64,000 nt of DNA from Motiliproteus sp036961355 (GCA_036961355.1 JBALVL010000002.1:124001-188000); one strand, 5' to 3'. Shown: positions 1 to 10,460, numbered from the stretch's first letter. Notes: a model not told the origin generated them from the letters alone. Program-made: numbers and translations.

Positions 1-3000
1 CCGAAGTAGTCGTTGGCATCGCCTTCGAGTTCGAAACGAATCCCTTTGGCGCCAAAGCAGCCGAAGCTCTGTCCGGCGGAGCCGCTGAACTTCACCTGGA
101 TGCAGTCTTCAGGGAGGCCGACATCGTTGTACTTTTTGGAGATCTCGTTGGAGAGCATGGCACCGACCGAGCGGTCAGTGCTAATAATGCCGTACTCCAG
201 TGACACTGGCTGCTGATTATCCAGCGCGGGCTGGGCATCCTTGATCAGCTTGCGATCGATGATCTCGTCGATCAGATGTTTCTGAGCGATGCTGTTGTAC
301 AAGGTCTCGCCATCTGGCGTTGGTTCCTTGTAAAGGATCGGCGACAGGTCGACGCCCTTAAATTTCCAGTGATCGATATTGTCGCGGATATCGAGGCACT
401 GGGTCTGACCTACCATCTCGTTGATACTGCGGAAGCCCAGTTCGGCCATCAGCTCGCGTAACCCTTCAGCCATGAACGTGAAGAAGTTCACCACATGTTC
501 AACTTTGCCTTGATAACGCGCACGCAACTCTTTGTCTTGAGTGGCGATGCCTACCGGGCAAGTGTTGAGGTGACACTTGCGCATCATGGTGCAGCCTTCG
601 ACGATCAGTGCAGCGGTTGCGACGCCCCACTCTTCAGCACCGAGCAAGGTGGCGATCGCGAGATCGCGTGGCGTCTTCATCTGACCATCGGCTTGTACGG
701 TAATACGGCTGCGCAGCTTGTTGCGTACCAAGGTCTGATGAGTCTCAGACAGACCCAGTTCCCACGGCAGGCCGGCATGTTTGATCGAACTCAACGGCGA
801 GGCACCAGTACCGCCGTCGTAACCGGCGATCAGTACCACGTCGGCATAACCCTTACAGACGCCCGACGCGATGGTACCGACACCCGCCTCGGAGACCAAC
901 TTAACGTTGATCCGTGCCTCGCGGTTGGCATTCTTCAGGTCGAAGATCAGCTGGGACAGGTCTTCGATCGAGTAGATGTCATGGTGCGGTGGTGGCGAGA
1001 TCAGTCCCACTCCCGGGGTCGAACCACGGGTACGACCGATCCAGGCATCCACTTTATGCCCCGGCAGCTGACCGCCTTCTCCGGGCTTGGCGCCCTGAGC
1101 CATCTTGATCTGCAGCTCGTCGGCGTTGGCCAGGTAATAACTGGTCACCCCGAAGCGTCCGGAGGCGACCTGTTTGATTCGAGATTTCTTGGAATCGCCG
1201 TTGGCTTCCGGAGTAAAGCGAATCGGATCCTCACCGCCCTCACCGCTGTTGCTCTTGCCGCCGATCCGGTTCATCGCGATCGCCAGTGTGGTGTGGGCCT
1301 CCCAGGAGATGGAGCCAAATGACATGGCGCCGGTGGCGAACCGTTTGAAAATCTCTTCAATCGGTTCGACCTCGCTCAGAGGGATCGAAGGCCGGTCGGG
1401 GTTGAACTTCATCAGCCCGCGCAGGGTAAAGGCCGCTTGACTCTGTTCATCGACGTTTTTAGCGTACTCACCAAACTGGGTCTGATCGTTGTTGGATGTG
1501 GCGTGCTGCAACAACCGGATCGTGGTGGGGTTGAACAGGTGACGCTCGCCGTCTTTACGCCAAGCATATTCGCCGCCGGAGGGCAGCAGGTCATCTATGG
1601 CGATGCGACCTTCTGGAGCAAACCCTTGACGATGACGCTGTAGCGCCTCCTGGGCGATCTGATCCAGACCAATGCCCTCGATGCGACTCACGGTACCGGT
1701 GAAGTAGCTATTCACAACCTCGGAATTAATCCCCAGTGCTTCAAAGATCTGTGCGCCCTGATACGACTGTAGGGTGGAGATGCCCATCTTGGAGAAGATC
1801 TTCAGCAGGCCACTGTTGACCGCTTGGGTGTAGCGATCGAACAGCTGAGTATCGCTGAGGCTGGCATCAACGACACCCTCGTTACGCAGTTCCAGCAAGG
1901 TTTCGAGTGCCAGGTAAGGGTTGACCGCCGATGCGCCGTAACCGAGCAGAGTGGCAAAGTGGTGGGTCTCTCGTACATCACCGGATTCGACAATTAAGTC
2001 CGCTTTGGCTCGCAGTCCCTGACGAATCAGGTAATGGTGTACCGCTGCGGTGACCAGTAGCGAGGGGATCGGCGCGTGGTCGGAATCGATCGCGCGATCA
2101 CTCAAGATGATAATGGAGTAACCATCCTCGACCGCGTCCTTGGCGTAGTAGCAGATACGATCCAGCGCTTTTTCCAGCGAGCCCGGCTTGCCGTTGGCGC
2201 GGAACACGGTATCGAGAGTCTTGCTCTGAAAATGATCATGATCGATATGCTTGAGCTTCATCAGCTGTGGGTTGGTCAGCAGCGGTTGCTTGATCTCGAC
2301 CTTATGACAGTGACGCGGGGTCTCCTCGAGCAGGTTCAGCGAGCCACCGACATAGGTCCGTAGTGACATCACCATCTCTTCGCGGATCGGGTCGATCGGC
2401 GGATTGGTGACCTGGGCAAACAATTGCTTGAAGTAGTTGGACAGGTGCTGGGACTTGTCCGACAGTATCGCCAATGGGTTATCGGTCCCCATCGCTCCTA
2501 GAGGCTCCTTGGCGGTGCCGACCATCTCGGCCAGAATCCGCTGCAGGTCCTCACTGCTGTAACCGAAGGCTTGCTGGCGCTTGAACAGCGACGCCATCAG
2601 TGGCTGATGGAACTCCTCCTCCGGGGTGGGCAGGTCGTCGATGACGATCTTGTACTGCTCTAGCCACTCGCCATAGGGCTGGCTCGCGCAGACATCGGCT
2701 TTGACCTCTTCGTCACTGATGATGCGGCCCTGTTCCAGGTCAGCAATGAAGATCTTACCCGGCTGTAGGCGGCCTTTTTGGATCACCTTGGACTGATCCA
2801 CCACCAGCGCGCCGGTCTCGGATCCCATCACCAGCATGCCATCTTCGGTCACGAGGTAACGAGAGGGGCGCAAGCCGTTGCGGTCCAGCGTGGCGCCGAT
2901 CACTTTACCATCGGTAAAGGAGATCGAGGCCGGGCCATCCCAGGGCTCCATGACGCAGGAGTAATATTCGTAAAAGGCGCGTTTGACCGGGTCCATGTCA

Positions 3001-3992
3001 TCCTGGCTCTGCCAAGCTTCGGGTACCACCATCATCATCACTTGCGCCAGCGGTCGGCCGCTGAGCACCAGCAGTTCGATCGCCATGTCGAGGTTCGCCG
3101 AGTCCGAGCTTTCCCGGTTACAGACGGGGTGCAGCAACTGCAGTTCTTCGTTGCTGAAATTGATCGACTCGAACAGCGCCTCGCGCGCTTTCATCCAGTT
3201 GACGTTACCCTGTACCGTATTGATCTCGCCATTGTGAGACAGATAGCGGAACGGTTGCGCACGGCGCCAGGCCGGGAACGTATTGGTGGAGAAGCGGCTG
3301 TGGAACATCGCCATCGCCGTATCGACATCTTCGTTTTGCAGGTCCAGGTAATACTCACGGACCTGAGCCGTGGTTAATTGGCCTTTATAAACCAACGTCC
3401 GTGCAGACATGGAGGCGATGTAAAACTCATCTTTTTCAGTGGCGATGGTTTCATTGATCTGGTGGCAGGTGCTTTTACGCAGGATGTAGAGCTTGCGCTC
3501 AAAGACCTGGCTATCGAGTCCTTCCGGCTTCTGAATAAAGACCTGTTCAATCTGTGGCTCGGTATCCAATGACGCTTGGCCTAGGCCGCTGTTATCGGTC
3601 GGCACCCCGCGAAAGCCCAGCAACGTCAGCCCGAGCTTTTCTATATTGCTGATAAGCAGATTACGGCACTGTCGCATCTGTTCGGCTTGGGGTGGGAAAA
3701 ACAACATGCCAACACCGTAGTCACCGGCGTCTTGCAGCGTAAAACCCAGGCTGGCACTTTGTTGTTTGAAGAAGTCATGGGGGATCTGAATCAGAATCCC
3801 GGCACCGTCACCGCTTTTGACGTCGAAACCAGTGCCACCGCGATGCTCCATGCAAGTCAGCATGGTCAACGCGTTTTCAATTATTTGATGGCTTTTTCGG
3901 CCCTTGAGGTTGGCAACAAAGCCAATACCACAGCTATCGTGTTCGAATTCAGGACGATATAACCCCGTCGAACGGTTCCGACTATCACTCAT
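1..3992 (-). CDS. gltB: glutamate synthase (NADPH) large subunit, 3' end beyond window
   Basis: Translating the minus strand from ATG at 3992 gives an uninterrupted frame to base 1, about 1330 residues. The start reads MSDSRNRSTGLYRPEFEHDS and then CGIGF, where Cys21 is the expected N-terminal nucleophile of a class II glutamine amidotransferase after removal of a short propeptide. The frame ends in GIRFELEGDANDYFG, typical of the C-terminal beta-helix domain, so only about 150 residues lie outside the window. The enzyme makes two glutamates from 2-oxoglutarate and glutamine in the cytoplasm. The gltD subunit would lie to the left and cannot be seen. This is housekeeping ammonium assimilation and marks the edge of the accessory island. 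The large plus-strand ORFs here are antisense shadows. Confidence 0.96.
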   Translation of the reverse strand, partial: MSDSRNRSTGLYRPEFEHDSCGIGFVANLKGRKSHQIIENALTMLTCMEHRGGTGFDVKSGDGAGILIQIPHDFFKQQSASLGFTLQDAGDYGVGMLFFPPQAEQMRQCRNLLISNIEKLGLTLLGFRGVPTDNSGLGQASLDTEPQIEQVFIQKPEGLDSQVFERKLYILRKSTCHQINETIATEKDEFYIASMSARTLVYKGQLTTAQVREYYLDLQNEDVDTAMAMFHSRFSTNTFPAWRRAQPFRYLSHNGEINTVQGNVNWMKAREALFESINFSNEELQLLHPVCNRESSDSANLDMAIELLVLSGRPLAQVMMMVVPEAWQSQDDMDPVKRAFYEYYSCVMEPWDGPASISFTDGKVIGATLDRNGLRPSRYLVTEDGMLVMGSETGALVVDQSKVIQKGRLQPGKIFIADLEQGRIISDEEVKADVCASQPYGEWLEQYKIVIDDLPTPEEEFHQPLMASLFKRQQAFGYSSEDLQRILAEMVGTAKEPLGAMGTDNPLAILSDKSQHLSNYFKQLFAQVTNPPIDPIREEMVMSLRTYVGGSLNLLEETPRHCHKVEIKQPLLTNPQLMKLKHIDHDHFQSKTLDTVFRANGKPGSLEKALDRICYYAKDAVEDGYSIIILSDRAIDSDHAPIPSLLVTAAVHHYLIRQGLRAKADLIVESGDVRETHHFATLLGYGASAVNPYLALETLLELRNEGVVDASLSDTQLFDRYTQAVNSGLLKIFSKMGISTLQSYQGAQIFEALGINSEVVNSYFTGTVSRIEGIGLDQIAQEALQRHRQGFAPEGRIAIDDLLPSGGEYAWRKDGERHLFNPTTIRLLQHATSNNDQTQFGEYAKNVDEQSQAAFTLRGLMKFNPDRPSIPLSEVEPIEEIFKRFATGAMSFGSISWEAHTTLAIAMNRIGGKSNSGEGGEDPIRFTPEANGDSKKSRIKQVASGRFGVTSYYLANADELQIKMAQGAKPGEGGQLPGHKVDAWIGRTRGSTPGVGLISPPPHHDIYSIEDLSQLIFDLKNANREARINVKLVSEAGVGTIASGVCKGYADVVLIAGYDGGTGASPLSSIKHAGLPWELGLSETHQTLVRNKLRSRITVQADGQMKTPRDLAIATLLGAEEWGVATAALIVEGCTMMRKCHLNTCPVGIATQDKELRARYQGKVEHVVNFFTFMAEGLRELMAELGFRSINEMVGQTQCLDIRDNIDHWKFKGVDLSPILYKEPTPDGETLYNSIAQKHLIDEIIDRKLIKDAQPALDNQQPVSLEYGIISTDRSVGAMLSNEISKKYNDVGLPEDCIQVKFSGSAGQSFGCFGAKGIRFELEGDANDYF

Positions 3993-4675
3993 CTGAAGTT
4001 TCCCGATCTATTGTTAACTAATTCTAGGAATGGGGGGGACGTCGATCCCCTCATTATCACTGCGGCGACTGATACAGGTCGCTAATCCTGCTGCGAACCT
4101 GACAGGCGGCAGCGGTTTCGTCTGTTAAAGTGAGGTTTTGCAGTTTATGAGCTACTGCTTACCTCGACCAAAGTAGAGCAGAGTAAATAAATTGACCATT
4201 TTTTTCCACTAAAACAATTAATTTTACTGTTTTTATGATGTCAGCAATAAAAATTACTGATGCTGTGTATAAGTATTTACAAGGGTGTCATGGGTGGTTT
4301 ACGGGAATTATTACTAAAAAGAGAGGGTTTCCTGCTGATATGATCTCCTTTTTGATTGGCCTTATCAGAAAGATGAAGCTCTTTACGTACCACTGGGGTA
4401 TCTATGGACTCTGAGACCTTGTTTGGTACAGCGTGCGGGGGGTAGGAAGAAGGAGCTAGTGGTGGTTTTCATGGATCTAAATAAGATCCAACAAGGTCAG
4501 AAGATTAACTGCAGCGTGTTAGTGGGTGCTATCTAGGTGCTCAGAAACGCTGGGTACCCACTCGAGCAAGAAACGTATATCCAATAGCATTGAGATAGGT
4601 ACTAAGTATCGTGGTCAACCTTTCTTGATCACGACAGACTTAAGTCATCTAGGTATTGAATCCGCATACGAAGAG
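3993..4675. other. intergenic stretch without a supported gene
   Basis: AT-rich sequence (notably 4180-4260) upstream of gltB probably contains its promoter. Short open frames here resemble no family I recognise. The stretch separates housekeeping gltB from the catabolic island. Confidence 0.5.
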
Positions 4676-5458
4676 TTAGTACTTAGGTGCTTCTTGCTCA
4701 TTCAATAGCTCTCCTAGCTCGATCGCTGCTTGGCGCAGTATCGGTTCAAAGGCGAGCAGTTCATCCAGAGTTGTACGAATCAGTGGTGCATGGGTAAACA
4801 GGCAGGCAAACAGTCTGCCGTCTTGATCTTTGATTGGAACCGCGCAAGCAACCATGCCATCGACAAACTCTTCGTTATCGGTACCGAGCTCGTTGGTTTG
4901 AATTTGCAATAATGCTTTTTCTAAGGATTCAGGGTCAATCAAGGTGTTACGTGCCAGCTTATCCAATGACAGGTTTTGAATGATGCGATGGCGGCGATTT
5001 TTGGGTAGGGAACTTAGATAGAGCTTGCCGCTGGCGGTACACCAAGCAGGGGTATGGGAACCGACCGGAAGATGGATTCTTAATGGCCAGTTGGTTTGCA
5101 CCCGGTCGTAATAGATCATCTCGGTGCCATCGGGAATGGCGATACCGCAGGTCTCTCCTATCTTATTGGTCAGGTTTTTAAGAATGGCCTGGCGTAGCGC
5201 CTTGTAGCGGCTGCTATAGAGTACGCCCAGTGCAATACCATGCATCCGCTCACCCGGTACCAACAGACCGCGCATGTTGGTTTGCAGGTAACCGTCGGAT
5301 TCAAGCTGCTGCAGTAGTCGATGAACGCTGGGTTTGGGTATGTCGAGCAGAAATGACAGCTCGGTCGACGACATGGGACGATCGGCACGAGAAACCGCCT
5401 CGATGATCTCGAGTACACGGGTGATGGAGGAGCCCTTTTCTCGCCGCTGAACGGTCAT
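4676..5458 (-). CDS. IclR-family transcriptional regulator
   Basis: 260 residues with IclR architecture. An N-terminal winged helix-turn-helix (about residues 12-75) contains the recognition segment SSTELSFLLDIPKPSVHRLL. A ligand-binding IclR domain (about 80-250) contains GETCGIAIPDG, the WCTASGKLYLSSL motif and DGMVACAVPIKD. The gene is downstream of, and co-oriented with, the mmsA/alcohol dehydrogenase/TRAP genes, so it most likely senses the substrate or an intermediate of that pathway. Its binding site is not proven; the inverted GTATAATGA boxes at 11782-11846 are one candidate. The effector is unknown. Confidence 0.9.
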   Translation of the reverse strand: MTVQRREKGSSITRVLEIIEAVSRADRPMSSTELSFLLDIPKPSVHRLLQQLESDGYLQTNMRGLLVPGERMHGIALGVLYSSRYKALRQAILKNLTNKIGETCGIAIPDGTEMIYYDRVQTNWPLRIHLPVGSHTPAWCTASGKLYLSSLPKNRRHRIIQNLSLDKLARNTLIDPESLEKALLQIQTNELGTDNEEFVDGMVACAVPIKDQDGRLFACLFTHAPLIRTTLDELLAFEPILRQAAIELGELLNEQEAPKY

Positions 5459-5567
5459 AACCTATCCTGTGATTGAAAAAACAGCGCCTATTATAGGCAG
5501 GCAAGGCGACTCAGCAAGCTTAAGAGGCTCTGCGTCCTATATTGAGAAAGGAGAGGCATCCGAAACA

Positions 5568-5588
5568 GTCGCTCCCAGTGGGAGCGAC
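5568..5588. repeat. short perfect palindrome after mmsA (REP- or terminator-like)
   Basis: GTCGCTCCCA and TGGGAGCGAC flank a single G, forming a tight GC-rich hairpin 20 bases beyond the mmsA stop. No T-run follows on the minus strand, so intrinsic termination is uncertain. The GGAGCG-type core resembles REP elements of gammaproteobacteria. Confidence 0.55.
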
Positions 5589-5608
5589 AATCATCAAACC
5601 GGAGCCTG

Positions 5609-7105
5609 TTAGTCCAGCGTTGGCATCGAGAACAGCACCCCTTCACGGACACCGGCAGAGGGCCAGCGCTGGGTGACGGTCTTGCGCTTGGTGTAGAAGC
5701 GCACCGCATCGGGGCCGTAGGCGTGCAGGTCACCGAACAGCGAACGCTTCCAGCCGCCGAAGCTGTGATAGGCCACCGGTACCGGCAGAGGGACGTTGAT
5801 GCCGACCATGCCGACTTTGATGTTATCGGAGAAGTAACGTGCCGCCTCGCCATCGCGGGTAAAGATACAGGTACCGTTACCGTATTCGTGGTCGTCGATC
5901 AGCGTCATCGCTTCTTGCATGGTGTCGACACGCACTACCTGCAGTACCGGGCCGAAGATCTCCTCTTTATAGCTGTGCATCTCGGGAGTGACGTTGTCGA
6001 TCAGGGTGCCGCCGACGAAGAAGCCGTTGGCATAGCCTTCAACCTGCGGGTTACGACCGTCAACGACGATCTTGGCGCCCTGTGCTTCGGCGCTATCGAT
6101 GTAGCCGACAACCTTTTGCTGGTGGGCTTTAGTGATCACTGGGCCGAAGTCATTGCTGCTGTCCGTATAGGCTCCGATTTTCAGTGCCTGCATCGCGTCT
6201 TGCATCTTAGAGATCAGCGCATCACCGGCTGCATCACCAACCGCCACTGCGACCGATAGCGCCATGCAGCGCTCACCGGAGGAGCCGAAGGCGGCACCGA
6301 GCAGTTGGTTAACGGCGTTGTCCATATCGGCATCGGGCATCACGATGGCGTGGTTCTTAGCGCCGCCCAGCGCCTGACAACGTTTGCCGTTGGCATTGGC
6401 GGTGCTGTAGATATACTCGGCAATCGGGGTGGAGCCGACGAAGCTGACTGCCTGGATACGCTGGTCATGGAGTAAGGTGTCGACCGCTTCCTTGTCGCCG
6501 TTGATGACCGTCATAACACCGTCGGGCAAACCCGCTTCCTGCAACAATTGGGCGATAAATAGCGTTGAGCTGGGATCACGTTCGGACGGCTTCAGTACGA
6601 AGCAGTTGCCGCAGACGATCGCCATTGGATACATCCACAGTGGCACCATCGCTGGGAAGTTAAACGGGGTGATACCGGCGACCACACCCAGCGGCTGAAA
6701 TTCGCTCCATGAGTCGATATTGGGGCCGACGTTCTTGCTGTGTTCACCCTTGAGCAGCTCGGGTGCGCCACAGGCATACTCGACGTTCTCGATGCCGCGT
6801 TGCAGCTCACCTGCAGCATCGTGGGAAATCTTGCCGTGCTCTTCACCGATCATTCCGCAGATTTTATCGGCGTGCTTCTCCAGCAGCTCTTTGAATTTGA
6901 ACATCACCCGCGCCCGCTTGATAGGCGGCGTGTTGCGCCATGCCGGGTAAGCGGCCTGAGCGATAGCGATGGCTTGTTCGACCGTTGCCTTGGAAGCCAG
7001 ATCAACCTGCTTGCTGGCCTCGCCAGTGGCTGGGTTAAAGACGTCTTGGCTGCGAGAGCCTTCGATAACAATTTCGCCGTTTATCAGGTGTCCTACAGTG
7101 TTCAT
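5609..7105 (-). CDS. mmsA: CoA-acylating methylmalonate-semialdehyde dehydrogenase-type aldehyde dehydrogenase
   Basis: 498 residues, the usual length for MmsA/IolA. The Rossmann region includes GITPFNFPAMVPLWMYPMA and LKPSERDPS. The catalytic segment GSSGERCMALS contains nucleophile Cys280, preceded by LGGAKNHAIVMPDAD. The C-terminus has the family signature INVPLPVPVAYHSFGGWKRS. Known members oxidise malonate or methylmalonate semialdehyde with NAD+ and CoA to acetyl- or propionyl-CoA. GGAAGG precedes the ATG. Downstream of an iron-type alcohol dehydrogenase, it probably oxidises the aldehyde that enzyme makes. In this island a sulfonated aldehyde such as 3-sulfolactaldehyde is a possible alternative substrate, but the sequence looks like ordinary MmsA. 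Confidence 0.9.
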   Translation of the reverse strand: MNTVGHLINGEIVIEGSRSQDVFNPATGEASKQVDLASKATVEQAIAIAQAAYPAWRNTPPIKRARVMFKFKELLEKHADKICGMIGEEHGKISHDAAGELQRGIENVEYACGAPELLKGEHSKNVGPNIDSWSEFQPLGVVAGITPFNFPAMVPLWMYPMAIVCGNCFVLKPSERDPSSTLFIAQLLQEAGLPDGVMTVINGDKEAVDTLLHDQRIQAVSFVGSTPIAEYIYSTANANGKRCQALGGAKNHAIVMPDADMDNAVNQLLGAAFGSSGERCMALSVAVAVGDAAGDALISKMQDAMQALKIGAYTDSSNDFGPVITKAHQQKVVGYIDSAEAQGAKIVVDGRNPQVEGYANGFFVGGTLIDNVTPEMHSYKEEIFGPVLQVVRVDTMQEAMTLIDDHEYGNGTCIFTRDGEAARYFSDNIKVGMVGINVPLPVPVAYHSFGGWKRSLFGDLHAYGPDAVRFYTKRKTVTQRWPSAGVREGVLFSMPTLD

Positions 7106-7228
7106 AACAATTACCTTCCAGTTAATACAGGCAGCGGCATAGCTGCTTTTGGTAGCAAAAAATGTTGATCGGTCTTGGCTTAAGAACCTGAGTGATCAAA
7201 GTGATAAAAGCGTCGAGAGTAACGAGTG

Positions 7229-8386
7229 CTACCAGAGTTGCTGATAGATCTCGACGACCTCTTCGACGCTGGGCACCCGTGGATTATTCGCAGGGGAACC
7301 CGAGGCCAGCGCTTGCTCGGCCATAGGGGTCATCAGATCAAAGAAGGCTTGGCGTTCGATACCAAACTGAGCAGGGGTGGGCACCTGTAACTCATCGTTG
7401 ATAGCCTGCAGCTCTAGCAGCAGCTTGTTATTGGCCTGGGCGGTGCTGTCCCGCTCGGTGGCAACACCCATCGCCCGGGCAGAGTCGGCATAACGCTCCG
7501 GTGCTGCCGGGATCGAAAATGCGGTGACGCTGGGCAGTAACATCGCATTGGACAGTCCATGAGGGACATGGAAGGCCGCGCCTATTGGACGACTCATGCC
7601 GTGGACCAAAGCCACCGAGGCGTTAGAGAATGCCACCCCGGCCAAAGTTGAGCCCAGCATCATCGCCTCACGGGCGGCCTTATCGGCGCCGTCGTGGTAG
7701 ACGCGACGCAGATTGGGGCCGAGCAGGCGCATGGCCGATATCGCCTGGCTATCACTATAGGGGTTGGCTTTTTTGCTGACATAGGCTTCGATCGCATGGG
7801 TCAGCGCATCGATACCGGTATCGGCGCTAATCCGCGGCGGTAGACTCAACGTCAGATTGTAATCGATCAGGGTTGCCACCGGCATAAAGCCGATCCCGAC
7901 ACAGAGCATCTTCTCGTCGCTGGTCTCGTCGGTGATGATGGTGAAACGGGTCACCTCTGAACCGGTGCCAGCGGTGGTGGGGATCGCGATGATCGGCAGA
8001 CCGGCTTCGATTACCATCCGCGGGAATTTGTAGTCCTGCATCTTGCCGCCGTGCGTGGCCAGAATCGCGATCGCTTTGGCGCTGTCGATCGGGCTACCAC
8101 CACCGAGTGCGATGATACAGTCGTAATCACCCTGGCGTGCTTTTTCGACGCCTGCTTGAATCGAGCTGATGGTCGGTTCGGGTACGGTATCGTCGAACAC
8201 ATCGGCGGTGATCTGCTGGCCGCTCAGGCTCTCTTGTATACGGCCGGCGTAGCCAAGCTGCACCATCATCTTGTCGGTGATGATCAATGGCCGCTGACAA
8301 CCCAAGCTAGCTAGGACATTGGGTATCTCTTGGCTAGCGCCTTCACCAACCTGCATGATGCGGGGAAGAATCACTTGAATAGACAT
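7229..8386 (-). CDS. iron-containing alcohol dehydrogenase (first copy)
   Basis: 385 residues, type III alcohol dehydrogenase. The nucleotide-binding motif is GGGSPIDSAKAIA, followed by PTTAGTGSEVTRF. The metal site is the Asp and His of TGIDALTHAIEAYVS plus the His residues of LVHGMSRPIGAAFHVPHG. The family oxidises primary or secondary alcohols with NAD+. It lies between the TRAP genes and mmsA on the same strand (67 bp from dctM, 123 bp from mmsA), suggesting uptake, then alcohol to aldehyde, then acid or acyl-CoA. The substrate is unknown; short hydroxyacids, diols and hydroxysulfonates all fit. Confidence 0.88.
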   Translation of the reverse strand: MSIQVILPRIMQVGEGASQEIPNVLASLGCQRPLIITDKMMVQLGYAGRIQESLSGQQITADVFDDTVPEPTISSIQAGVEKARQGDYDCIIALGGGSPIDSAKAIAILATHGGKMQDYKFPRMVIEAGLPIIAIPTTAGTGSEVTRFTIITDETSDEKMLCVGIGFMPVATLIDYNLTLSLPPRISADTGIDALTHAIEAYVSKKANPYSDSQAISAMRLLGPNLRRVYHDGADKAAREAMMLGSTLAGVAFSNASVALVHGMSRPIGAAFHVPHGLSNAMLLPSVTAFSIPAAPERYADSARAMGVATERDSTAQANNKLLLELQAINDELQVPTPAQFGIERQAFFDLMTPMAEQALASGSPANNPRVPSVEEVVEIYQQLW

Positions 8387-8453
8387 GTTTAGCTCCTGTT
8401 TTTGTTGCTTACCAAGGTCTGTTACTACTCTGTCTGACGGAGTGTGAGTAAAG

Positions 8454-9809
8454 CTAAGGGCCGTACGCGGCGGCGGGCAGCCAGGTTACGATGCCCTTCC
8501 AGTAGAACACGATGCATAGCCCTACCAACTGGATTAAGATGAACGGAATTACCCCGCGGTAAATGTGGCCTAGGTTGATCCCTTCCGGGGCAACACCTTT
8601 GAGGTAAAACAGCGCAAAACCGACCGGGGGGGTCAGGAATGAGGTCTGAAGGCAGACGGCGAACATGACAGTGAACCAGACCAGATCGAACCCTAATGCC
8701 GCGACGACTGGAGCCACCAGAGGCAGGATGATCAGCGTCAGTTCGATCCAGTCAAGGAAGAATCCCAGTAGAAAGGTCACGGCCAGAATACAGATGACGA
8801 TACCTGTGGGGCTGAAGGGCAGTCCGGTTAAGGCACCCTCGATCAGTTCGTCGCCGCCTAGTCCCCGCAGGATCAGCGAGAACGCGGTGGCGCCCAGTAA
8901 CAACGCAAAGATGAATGCCGTGGTTTTGGTGGTTTCCCGACCCACCTCGCGCAACACTTGAATCGTCAACCGGCCCTTGCTTAAGGCCAGCAGCGTGGCA
9001 CCCAGTGCGCCAACCCCCGACGCCTCGGTCGGCGTGGCGATGCCAAAGAAGATTGAGCCCAGCACCGCAATGATCAGGCCCGCTGTTGGTATCACCGCCC
9101 AGAGAACGCTGAACACCACCCGCAGCGACACTGTTTCCGCATCGGCAGAGACTGGAGCTGCACTAGGGCGTAGAAAACCCACCCCTAGAATATAGGTGAC
9201 GTAGAGCCCGGCTAGCAGTAATCCGGGAAACAATGCGCCAAGGAACAGGTCGCCTACCGAGATACCGATTTGGTCGCCCATCATGACCAACATGATGCTC
9301 GGTGGAATCAGGATTCCCAGGGTGCCGGTCGAACAGACGGTGCCGCAGGCTAGCTCCTTGCTGTACCCCTCGCGCAACATCAGTGGCACACCCAGTACTG
9401 CCAGTAATACTACCGAAGCGCCGATGATACCGGTGGACGCCGCTAGCAGCAGGCCGACGAAAGTCACAGTGACGGCCAAGCCCCCCCGCACCTTGCCGAA
9501 CAGTCGCGCCAGGTTAGTCATCAGGTCTTCGGCCACACCTGATCGATCCAGCATCAGACCCATGAAAACAAACATCGGCAAGGCGACCAGCACCCAGTTA
9601 GTCATCACTGCCCACATCCGTGGAATCACGATCGAGACATAGTTCCAGTCGATGCCGATAAAGGCGTCGTACCAGTGATCCATCAACATGGCTACTGCTG
9701 AGAAAAGGATTGCTATACCGCCCAGAACCCAGGCGACGGGGTAACCGGTAAACAGCAGCAAGATAAAGGTGCCAAACATACTGATGGCGAGTATTTCGTT
9801 GATTTCCAT
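8454..9809 (-). CDS. TRAP transporter large permease, DctM type (first system)
   Basis: 451 residues with many hydrophobic segments, e.g. VALPMFVFMGLMLDRSG and GTLGILIPPSIMLVMMG, the characteristic DctM re-entrant motif. FGIATPTEASGVGA is the second hallmark. This is the ion-coupled channel subunit in the inner membrane (DctM/TRAP-T family). It is 15 bp downstream of the small permease gene, so they are translated together. The sequence type belongs with the 2-oxoacid/mannitol-chloroaromatic group of TRAP systems, whose annotation names do not define the substrate. Confidence 0.93.
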   Translation of the reverse strand: MEINEILAISMFGTFILLLFTGYPVAWVLGGIAILFSAVAMLMDHWYDAFIGIDWNYVSIVIPRMWAVMTNWVLVALPMFVFMGLMLDRSGVAEDLMTNLARLFGKVRGGLAVTVTFVGLLLAASTGIIGASVVLLAVLGVPLMLREGYSKELACGTVCSTGTLGILIPPSIMLVMMGDQIGISVGDLFLGALFPGLLLAGLYVTYILGVGFLRPSAAPVSADAETVSLRVVFSVLWAVIPTAGLIIAVLGSIFFGIATPTEASGVGALGATLLALSKGRLTIQVLREVGRETTKTTAFIFALLLGATAFSLILRGLGGDELIEGALTGLPFSPTGIVICILAVTFLLGFFLDWIELTLIILPLVAPVVAALGFDLVWFTVMFAVCLQTSFLTPPVGFALFYLKGVAPEGINLGHIYRGVIPFILIQLVGLCIVFYWKGIVTWLPAAAYGP

Positions 9810-9824
9810 AACAGCTTCCTGGGG

Positions 9825-10460
9825 TTACGCCACCGTGGCACGGGGTGGAGACTTGCGTAGGAATAGCAGGGCGCAGACCCGTGACAGTCGAGATAGCGTC
9901 GCGAGTGCCAACAAAGCGAAGCCGATAAACAATACCGACTTGATAATCCAGCGATAAGGCAGTCCACCCGGGGAGTCAGAGACCTCACCGACTTGCCAGG
10001 AGTAAAGGATGAACGGTACCGAATACCATAAGACAATGAACAGAAACGGCGTTAGCAGCAGCAGGATGCCGAGTAGTTCGATCCAAGCCTGAGATCTGAG
10101 TGACAGTCGATCGTGAATCAGATCGACCCGCACGTGGTCATCGGCGACGAAACAATAAGACAGGCCGAATAACCAGCCGATGGAGTAGAGGTGCCATTGA
10201 ATCTCTTCAAACTCAATCCGCCCCTCATCGAAGAGATAACGCATCACCACGTTGATAATGATGATTGCCATCAATACCACCCAGGTCCACGACATCAGAT
10301 TGCCGATGATATTTAGCAGACTGTCTAACTTACGTGAAAGCCAAGTATCTGGAAGTGCGGTGTGGTGGGTAAAATGATCCAAATCCATCAGCGTCGCCGG
10401 ATTTGGCTGCAGAGAAGGGCTCACTTCACCGGTTGGGGTCTCACCCTTGTCCTGATGCAT
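9825..10460 (-). CDS. TRAP transporter small permease, DctQ type (first system)
   Basis: The chosen ATG at 10460 has AAGGAGC just upstream; a longer frame to 10511 lacks such a site. The 211-residue product has a charged N-terminus of about 45 residues and four hydrophobic segments, with RIEFEEIQWHLYSIGWLFG and DHVRVDLIHDRLS, the typical DctQ core where arginine and aspartate follow the second helix. It bridges the binding protein and DctM in the inner membrane. It is 137 bp downstream of dctP, separated by a hairpin. Confidence 0.9.
   Translation of the reverse strand: MHQDKGETPTGEVSPSLQPNPATLMDLDHFTHHTALPDTWLSRKLDSLLNIIGNLMSWTWVVLMAIIIINVVMRYLFDEGRIEFEEIQWHLYSIGWLFGLSYCFVADDHVRVDLIHDRLSLRSQAWIELLGILLLLTPFLFIVLWYSVPFILYSWQVGEVSDSPGGLPYRWIIKSVLFIGFALLALATLSRLSRVCALLFLRKSPPRATVA

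Noticed and set aside
495..3962. Several plus-strand open frames of 90-275 codons
   Set aside because: They are antisense to gltB, whose minus-strand frame is continuous with clear motifs.
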